Positions 4,408 through 8,799 of a DNA stretch of 8,799 nt are shown piece after piece. The notes beneath the pieces are model-generated. The model was given only the letters and a program-made list of their open reading frames with translations, was not told where the DNA came from and made no database searches. A program made the position numbers and the translations under genes. Every line of letters begins with the position of its first letter. Positions within the stretch are counted from its first letter, which is position 1. Origin of the DNA: Acidobacteriota bacterium (GTDB taxonomy: Bacteria > Acidobacteriota > HRBIN11); NCBI GenBank assembly GCA_030550225.1, contig JAUQPV010000092.1:1-8799 (forward strand), read 5' to 3'.

Positions 4408-6447
4408 ATGATGGAGAAGGGGCGGATTCGTCGTAACCGGATGGGACAGGTGTCCCTCAGAAAGGACAGGAACCTGCGTCGCTGGAGTCTCGGCCTGGTC
4501 CTCCTCGGCCTCCTCTGGGCCGTCTGGGGCCAGGGGACTGGCTGGGCCGCTACCCCGGAGGACGACCGGGGGGCCGTCCTGCGGATTCAGTACCTGGACG
4601 GCAGCGCCCGCATCGTGCGCGTTTACGGTATGGAGCAGGCGGCCAGCCTCAATGACGTCTTAGCCGAGGGCGACCGCTTGGACACGGAGACCGGCCGGGT
4701 CGAGCTGTCGACGGGTAACGGTTTGTTCGTCCGGGTCGACCGGTACTCATCCGTGACCGTCCTGGCCTTGCGACCGGAGGAACGGGAGGGCGCCCAGGTC
4801 CTACTTCAAATCCGGGACGGAGCCCTGTTCATCGACACCCAGGGTCTGCGGTATGCCCGGTCGGCGACGGGGGTCCGTATCCGGGTCGACACACCGGACG
4901 TGTCCGTATGGGTCGAGGAGCCGGCCGTCGTGCGGATCGACGTGAGTCCCGACGGCGGGACTTACGTCCGGGTCCAGTCGGGTCGGGCCGAGCTTCTCCA
5001 TGCGCAGGGGAATGTCCCGATCGGGGCCGGTCAGGCCGTCCTGGGTGTCCGGGAGGACACGTTGCCCGAGCCGCGGCCGGTCCGGACCTTTGCGTCGGAC
5101 GAATTCGATTCGTGGAACGAGGCCCGTCGTCAGGCCTTCGTCCGACGGTCCACCGAGGAGGACTACCTGCCGCCGGAGCTGTACTACGAGGGTTCGGAAC
5201 TCTATCAGTACGGAACGTGGCGACGCCATCCCCAGTACGGATACGTATGGCTCCCGCCCTTAGAAGGCCCGTGGTTTCCGTACACGAACGGGTACTGGGT
5301 CTGGGCCGGCGGCTGGGTCTGGGTCCCCTACGAACCCTGGGGCTGGGTCACCCACCATTATGGCTGGTGGTACTTCGACTGGACGTGGGGCTGGATCTGG
5401 ATTCCCCGACCCATCTTCCGGTTCGCCTGGGTCGTCTGGTATGACTTCGGCCCTTACGTCGGTTGGTGCCCCCTGACGGTCTTCGACCGCCCGCTGACGA
5501 TCGTTCACACGCACGTCCAGGTCAACGTCTTCTTCCCCGTCAGCTACTGGGACGCCTGGGGCCGACCCTGGGTATTCGTGGAAAACCGCTACCTCCTGGG
5601 CCATCCAGTCGTGCGGTACCGCGTCAAGGACCGCCTGACGGCCGTCCAGGTCCCGGAGCACGTCGTCCGGCCAGCCCCAAAGCCGCCCTGGGAGATCGGC
5701 CTCGTGCGGCCGGACCAAGTCCACCGAACCGGATGGCGTATCGCCGGGTCGCGCTTAGAGCCGACCCGTCCGATTCCCCGGGTGAAGGTCCGGCCCCGAG
5801 ATGGAATCGTCGAACCCAGTGGTATTATCGGACCGACCTCGCCCCGGCCCATCCCGCGTACACCGGACGCAGATCGGTCACCGGGTCGCGCCTACCGGCC
5901 GCTTCCCCGGCCTGTCCCGGAGCCGGCTTGGGAATCCCCGCCGCCCGAGTCCCGGGGGCCCGCTCCGACCCGACGTTCGCCGAACCGACCGGAGCGGGAC
6001 GACCGCTCTTACGAGCGTCGGCCTCTGGAGCCTCAACCTGCGCCGTCTGACTCGTGGGACCGACGGACGCCGCGAGGCCTGCCGGTCCTCGAGTGGTCTG
6101 AGCCGAGTCGGGTCCCCCGACCGCGACCTTCATGGGACGGACCGACGGAGCCCCAACGCTCCGAACCGTCGGTTGAAAGGTATCAGCCTCAGCCTGGGCC
6201 CCGCGAGGTCCCGGTCCCGCGCGAAGGCGAGAATCCCATCCATCGCCTGATGGAGGGGATTCGCCAGTGGACGCGTCCGGCACCGGAGCCGCGTGCACCG
6301 GAGTATCGAGCCCCGGAACGGGTCGAGCGGCCTTCGGGCATCCGGTCCACCCCATCCGGTGGAGAGCGCCCTTCCGGGTCCGAACATCGGGGCGGCTCTC
6401 GACCCTCGTCCCGTCCGGCCGGAAGCTCCCGACCTCACGGACGTTAA
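4408..6447 (+). CDS. secreted FecR-domain protein with Trp-rich DUF6600-like region and Pro/Arg tail
   Basis: From ATG 4408 the product has 679 residues. A basic N-terminus is followed by a hydrophobic core (SLGLVLLGLLWAVWG, about 27-41) and probable cleavage near GWAA (45-48). Residues about 53-215 form a FecR-like beta domain (LAEGDRLDTETGRVEL, IRDGALFIDT, VRVQSGRAEL, IGAGQAVLGV). Residues about 262-360 carry the repeated Trp/Tyr/Gly motif of DUF6600-like proteins: YGTWRRHPQYGYVW, WVPYEPWGWVTHHYGWWYF, GWCPL. A disordered Pro/Arg/Ser/Glu-rich tail runs from about 455 to the end. FecR/DUF6600 proteins are common in Acidobacteriota and related phyla. Unlike true FecR there is no sigma factor or TonB receptor nearby and no typical single anchor helix, so a structural or surface role is more likely than signalling. 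ATGs at 4303, 4399 and 4441 are alternatives; 4303 would add an Arg-rich extension of poor quality. Confidence 0.85.
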   Translation: MMEKGRIRRNRMGQVSLRKDRNLRRWSLGLVLLGLLWAVWGQGTGWAATPEDDRGAVLRIQYLDGSARIVRVYGMEQAASLNDVLAEGDRLDTETGRVELSTGNGLFVRVDRYSSVTVLALRPEEREGAQVLLQIRDGALFIDTQGLRYARSATGVRIRVDTPDVSVWVEEPAVVRIDVSPDGGTYVRVQSGRAELLHAQGNVPIGAGQAVLGVREDTLPEPRPVRTFASDEFDSWNEARRQAFVRRSTEEDYLPPELYYEGSELYQYGTWRRHPQYGYVWLPPLEGPWFPYTNGYWVWAGGWVWVPYEPWGWVTHHYGWWYFDWTWGWIWIPRPIFRFAWVVWYDFGPYVGWCPLTVFDRPLTIVHTHVQVNVFFPVSYWDAWGRPWVFVENRYLLGHPVVRYRVKDRLTAVQVPEHVVRPAPKPPWEIGLVRPDQVHRTGWRIAGSRLEPTRPIPRVKVRPRDGIVEPSGIIGPTSPRPIPRTPDADRSPGRAYRPLPRPVPEPAWESPPPESRGPAPTRRSPNRPERDDRSYERRPLEPQPAPSDSWDRRTPRGLPVLEWSEPSRVPRPRPSWDGPTEPQRSEPSVERYQPQPGPREVPVPREGENPIHRLMEGIRQWTRPAPEPRAPEYRAPERVERPSGIRSTPSGGERPSGSEHRGGSRPSSRPAGSSRPHGR

Positions 6448-6449
6448 TC

Positions 6450-6498
6450 GGTGTTAGGTGCTGGGTCCAAGGGCTGGGGTCTTTGGTCTTTCACACCC
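6450..6498. repeat. heptamer-period repeat, GGTNNNN units
   Basis: Starting 3 bases after the FecR gene stop codon, 7-base units follow without interruption: GGTGTTA, GGTGCTG, GGTCCAA, GGGCTGG, then GGTCTTT twice (6478-6491), and a final CACACCC. The first and last units can pair (GGTGT with ACACC), a possible weak foldback. TGGGGTCT at 6475-6482 also occurs at 3275-3282, and its complement at 3298 and 3343. Confidence 0.7.
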
Positions 6499-6521
6499 GG
6501 CACGTGGATACATACGCCGCC

Positions 6522-6550
6522 TTGCCTCGACGCCCGCCGACTCGTATCAT
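6522..6550 (+). promoter_or_regulatory. sigma70-type promoter for the Ser/Thr kinase gene
   Basis: TTGCCT (6522-6527), a 17-base spacer and TATCAT (6545-6550) match the -35 and -10 consensus at 4 and 5 of 6 positions. Transcription would begin near 6557, leaving a leader of about 38 bases. It is nearly the same design as the minus-strand promoter at 389-417. Confidence 0.55.
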
Positions 6551-6584
6551 GAGAAGCCACGCGGCACGGACAGGTCTGCCGGGG

Positions 6585-6591
6585 AAGGAGG
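6585..6591 (+). promoter_or_regulatory. ribosome binding site with unusually short spacing
   Basis: AAGGAGG ends only 3 bases before ATG 6595, which is closer than the usual 5 to 9. The overlapping GGGGAAGG (6581-6588) would give a 6-base spacing. No other in-frame start precedes the kinase glycine loop closely. Confidence 0.5.
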
Positions 6592-6594
6592 CCG

Positions 6595-7560
6595 ATGACA
6601 CTCCTGGTGGCCCGAGATCAACAATTGGGGCCCTATCGCATCCGCCAGGTGGTGGGGACCGGCGGGTTTGGCACCGTCTACGAGGCCGTCGACGTTCGGA
6701 CGGGCATCCGGGTGGCCCTGAAGATTCCCCATCATCAGGACCGGGGCCGGGAATACCTCACGTACGAACCCTCCCTGTTAGCCCAACTTCAGCATCCGAA
6801 CATCGTTCAACTCATCGATGCCACGACCCACGAGGGCCTCTTCTTCTTCGTCATGGAATTCGTCGAGGGCCGGTCCCTGTCCCAGCGTCTGGACGAGGAA
6901 CACATCCTCGACTGGTCCGAGGCCGTCGCCATCATCCGCCAGGTCGCTGAGGCCGTCCGTTTTGCCCACCAGCATCGAATTCTGCACCGGGACCTCCGAC
7001 CGGCCAACATCCTCCTCCGGTCGGACGGCGTCGTCAAGGTGACCGACTTTGGCATCGCCAAGTGGCTCAAGGACAGCGACTACGCCCATACTGTCATCGG
7101 GAGCCCGCCGTATATGGCCCCGGAACAGCTCGAAGGCAAGGCGACCTTTACCTCGGACGTCTACTCGATGGGTGTCGTCCTGTATGAGATGGTCACCGGC
7201 CAGCTCCCCTATTTTGACGTCAACTTCGTGCTCCTAAAGCAGAAGATCCTACAGGGTCAGTGCATGACGCCTCATCAATTGTGGCCCGACCGGGTCCCGG
7301 TCACCATTAGCCAGTTCATCATGAAGGCCATCGAACGGAAGCGGTCCCTTCGCTTTCAGACGGTCGACGAGTTTCTCCAGGCCCTGGACCTGGCCGTTCA
7401 GTCGGCGACCCGTCGAACGACCCGCTCCAGTCGTCTGCCCCGACCGCCGGAGACCGTCCAGGTCCCGGCACCGTCTCAGCGACGGCGCTACTGCTGGAAC
7501 TGCGCTCAGGTCCTCCACGAGTACACCGTCCGGTGCCCGGCCTGTGGGGAAATCCAGTAG
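6595..7560 (+). CDS. Hanks-type Ser/Thr protein kinase with C-terminal zinc ribbon
   Basis: A 321-residue soluble kinase with no transmembrane helix. The kinase domain spans about residues 14-270. It has a glycine loop GTGGFGTV (21-28), the catalytic Lys in VALKI (Lys43), an aC Glu probably at Glu58, a catalytic loop HRDLRPANILL (131-141), DFG (151-153), an activation loop with Thr166 and Ser170, APE (175-177) and DVYSMGV (188-194). All residues needed for activity are present. The catalytic loop has Arg where most bacterial Ser/Thr kinases have Lys (HRDLKPxN). A basic Pro-rich linker (about 271-298) leads to CxxC-x10-CxxC (Cys300, 303, 314, 317), a compact zinc ribbon that ends the protein. 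Most PknB-type kinases carry a membrane helix and sensor domains instead. The substrate is unknown. The gene has its own promoter (6522-6550). Confidence 0.95.
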   Translation: MTLLVARDQQLGPYRIRQVVGTGGFGTVYEAVDVRTGIRVALKIPHHQDRGREYLTYEPSLLAQLQHPNIVQLIDATTHEGLFFFVMEFVEGRSLSQRLDEEHILDWSEAVAIIRQVAEAVRFAHQHRILHRDLRPANILLRSDGVVKVTDFGIAKWLKDSDYAHTVIGSPPYMAPEQLEGKATFTSDVYSMGVVLYEMVTGQLPYFDVNFVLLKQKILQGQCMTPHQLWPDRVPVTISQFIMKAIERKRSLRFQTVDEFLQALDLAVQSATRRTTRSSRLPRPPETVQVPAPSQRRRYCWNCAQVLHEYTVRCPACGEIQ

Positions 7561-7602
7561 GTAGTAAGGCAGGTCGGCCGATGGGGACATCGACGATTCG
7601 GA

Positions 7603-7654
7603 ACGCCGCCCGTCATGGCGGCGTCATCTTCAGAGAACCGCCCGTGATGGCGGT
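7603..7654 (+). repeat. two tandem hairpins between the kinase and chalcone-isomerase-like genes
   Basis: Hairpin 1 is ACGCCGCC (7603-7610), loop CGTCAT, GGCGGCGT (7617-7624): 8 perfect pairs. Hairpin 2 is ACCGCC (7637-7642), loop CGTGAT, GGCGGT (7649-7654): 6 perfect pairs. The copies are direct repeats 32 bases apart. At the base of the shared stem, a G-C pair in copy 1 is an A-T pair in copy 2, so pairing is kept although the sequence changed. No T tract follows, so a classical intrinsic terminator is doubtful. The structures end 9 bases before the downstream GAGGAGG, so an effect on transcription or translation of the gene at 7676 is plausible. Confidence 0.7.
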
Positions 7655-7675
7655 GTCTGCCTTGAGGAGGGTCCC

Positions 7676-8341
7676 ATGAGGCAACTTGGGGCGTTGTTCT
7701 GTTTTCTCGGTCTTGGGGTCCTCGGCGGGGGCGTCGTCTCGCCCCTTTCAGCTCAAGAAATCACAGAGCCGGCGACAGGCACGAAGTTTCCGGTCCAGCG
7801 GCCCTTCCTGGACGAGGCCGGCCAGCCGACCGTCCAGTGCGTCGGGACGGCCGTCCGGAAACGGCTCGTCTTCAAGGTCTACGGCATGTGCCTATACGTG
7901 GACCTGGACGGCCTCCGTCAGCGGGCCGCCGGCACGAGGCTTTCGACGGACGACACCGCCCGCCTCCTCATCGAGGGGGACGTGCCCCGGGGCTTCGTCC
8001 TGCAGTTTGTCCGCGACGTCGGCAAGGACAACATCGTCGAGGCCTTCCGGGAGGGCCTCCAGAAGAACTGGCCCGGCGGGGGCTTCTCCGAGTCGGCGCC
8101 GAGCGTCCAGCAATTCCTGAACGCTGTCGGACACGACATCACCAAGGGTCAGGAGATCCGCCTCTGGCTGGACGCGGGCGGGAACGTCACCGTGCAGTTC
8201 GCTCAGCGGCCAGCCGTGCGGATTGCCGACGCCACGCTCGCCCGAGCCATCGCCGGCATCTGGCTGGGCACCCAGCCAGTCTCGCCTGACATTCGGGCCA
8301 GCCTCCTGAAGGACCTCCCTGCCCGCCTGGCCCGCCCGTGA
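7676..8341 (+). CDS. secreted chalcone-isomerase-like protein
   Basis: A 221-residue exported protein. The signal peptide is hydrophobic at about 4-23, with probable cleavage at LSA-QE (after residue 26). The mature part begins with EPATGTKFPVQ, then CVGTAVRKRLVFKVYGMCLYVD (55-76), LLIEGDVPRGFVLQFVRDVGKDNIVEAFREGLQKN (97-131) and IAGIWLGTQPVSPDIRASLLKDL (192-214). This is the pattern of the bacterial chalcone-isomerase-like family: a G-x-G/A-x-R-K-x3-FKVY-x-x-x-LYV motif and a terminal IW-LG-x-x-P-V segment. These proteins share the fold of plant chalcone isomerase and fatty-acid-binding relatives. Flavonoid isomerisation is not implied; lipid or small-ligand binding in the periplasm is the likelier role. 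The start ATG 7676 has GAGGAGG five bases upstream. Confidence 0.88.
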   Translation: MRQLGALFCFLGLGVLGGGVVSPLSAQEITEPATGTKFPVQRPFLDEAGQPTVQCVGTAVRKRLVFKVYGMCLYVDLDGLRQRAAGTRLSTDDTARLLIEGDVPRGFVLQFVRDVGKDNIVEAFREGLQKNWPGGGFSESAPSVQQFLNAVGHDITKGQEIRLWLDAGGNVTVQFAQRPAVRIADATLARAIAGIWLGTQPVSPDIRASLLKDLPARLARP

Positions 8342-8346
8342 GATGA

Positions 8347-8378
8347 GGGGGTGTAGAGTGGGTTTCCAACTCACCCCC
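8347..8378. terminator. stem-loop at the convergent gene junction
   Basis: GGGGGT (8347-8352) pairs with ACCCCC (8373-8378). An inner GAGT (8356-8359) pairs with ACTC (8369-8372), followed by GG-TTT-CC closing the loop. The structure sits between the chalcone-isomerase-like stop (8341) and the HAD stop (8371-8373), which falls in its right arm. A bidirectional terminator is likely from position. There is no T tract. Confidence 0.45.
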
Positions 8379-8799
8379 GCCATTTGGCACCTTGGCGATT
8401 TCCCTCCACTCCCATCGGGTCAGCGAGGCTTATCCCCTGGACGACTTCCGTCAGGTCCCAGAAGCGGTCGGTGGCAGGGATGTCCGGGACGGGCGAGGCC
8501 TCGTCGTGCACCCGCCAGCGGGCGTGCAGGCCCGCCCGACGGGCACCCCGGTAGTCGAGGTCCGGGTCGTCGCCGACATGGAGGGCCTCGGCGGGATCGA
8601 CGCCGGCTCGGCGGCAGGCCTCAAGGAAAATGGCGGCCTCCGGCTTGGCCGACCCGACGGCCGACGAGTACACGACCACGTCGAGCCATGGCCTCAGGCC
8701 GAGCCGCTCGAGCAAGACCGGCAGGCGGCCGTCGAAGTTCGAGACGACGCCTGTGCGGAGGCCCTTCTGCCGAAGCGTCTTCAGGACCTCGAGGGCGGC
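8371..8799 (-). CDS. HAD-superfamily hydrolase, REG-2/HDHD3-like (partial, N-terminus missing)
   Basis: The reading frame is open from the right edge of the window to the stop at 8371-8373, giving 142 residues of the C-terminal part. It starts AALEVLKTLRQKGLRTGVVSNFDGR, where VVSNFD is HAD motif II, followed by SSAVGSAKPEAAIF with the motif III Lys. LHVGDDPDLDYRGARRAG is motif IV with its acidic pair, then a short tail. The VSNFDGR and HVGDDP-x-x-DY-x-GAR-x-AG pattern is that of the REG-2-like/HDHD3 branch of HAD-IA phosphatases. The nucleophile motif DxDxT and the cap domain lie outside the window, so activity cannot be judged. A TTG at 8713-8715 could be mistaken for a start, but the domain clearly continues upstream. 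Confidence 0.9.
   Translation of the reverse strand, partial: AALEVLKTLRQKGLRTGVVSNFDGRLPVLLERLGLRPWLDVVVYSSAVGSAKPEAAIFLEACRRAGVDPAEALHVGDDPDLDYRGARRAGLHARWRVHDEASPVPDIPATDRFWDLTEVVQGISLADPMGVEGNRQGAKWRG

Noticed and set aside
5260..6355. Minus-strand frames of 154 and 176 codons
   Set aside because: Shadows opposite the Trp-rich and Pro/Arg-rich parts of the FecR gene, with no domain or start signal.
6267..6950. Plus-strand frame of 227 codons bridging the FecR and kinase genes
   Set aside because: Out of frame with both genes, crosses a repeat patch and a promoter, and has no recognisable motif.
7892..8383. Minus-strand frame of 163 codons
   Set aside because: Antisense to the chalcone-isomerase-like gene and overlaps the HAD gene end, with no motif.

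Overview
GC-rich bacterial DNA with compact genes, strong GGAGG-type ribosome binding sites and no mobile element, tRNA, rRNA or CRISPR array. The gene content suggests an environmental bacterium of the Acidobacteriota or a similar deep-branching Gram-negative phylum: a FecR protein with DUF6600-like Trp/Tyr motifs, PEGA repeats, a Hanks-type Ser/Thr kinase, a secreted chalcone-isomerase-fold protein and an M23-type envelope protein. This placement is inference from gene content only.

Layout. 1-316 (minus) is the N-terminal part of a membrane-anchored coiled-coil protein of the M23 peptidase type, with a plausible promoter at 389-417. 615-1913 (plus) is a two-gene unit: a macro domain protein (ADP-ribose binding) followed 24 bases later by a Dph6-like PP-loop ATP pyrophosphatase. 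It converges on 1937-3253 (minus), a secreted protein with an extreme Tyr/Phe-rich segment and two PEGA domains. 3469-4140 (plus) is a GATase1-like/DUF4350-like protein, and 4408-6447 (plus) is a secreted FecR plus Trp-rich DUF6600-like protein with a long Pro/Arg tail. 6595-7560 (plus) is a soluble Ser/Thr kinase with a C-terminal zinc ribbon and its own promoter at 6522-6550. 7676-8341 (plus) is an exported chalcone-isomerase-like protein. 8371-8799 (minus) is the C-terminal part of a REG-2/HDHD3-like HAD hydrolase that runs off the window. At least four products are predicted to be exported or membrane-anchored, so cell envelope function is the common thread, but no complete pathway is visible.

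The most unusual material is non-coding. Four of the longer intergenic gaps (317-614, 3254-3468, 4141-4407, 6448-6594) carry degenerate arrays with a strict 7-base period. The unit differs from patch to patch, but words recur between gaps (GGACCT plus one base, ATCTTGC, TGGGGTCT and its complement). One patch (4125-4279) is arranged as a large foldback that reaches into the last codons of the upstream gene. A fifth gap (7561-7675) has two tandem hairpins 32 bases apart, with a compensatory base-pair change between the copies. These are the best candidates for something not covered by ordinary annotation.
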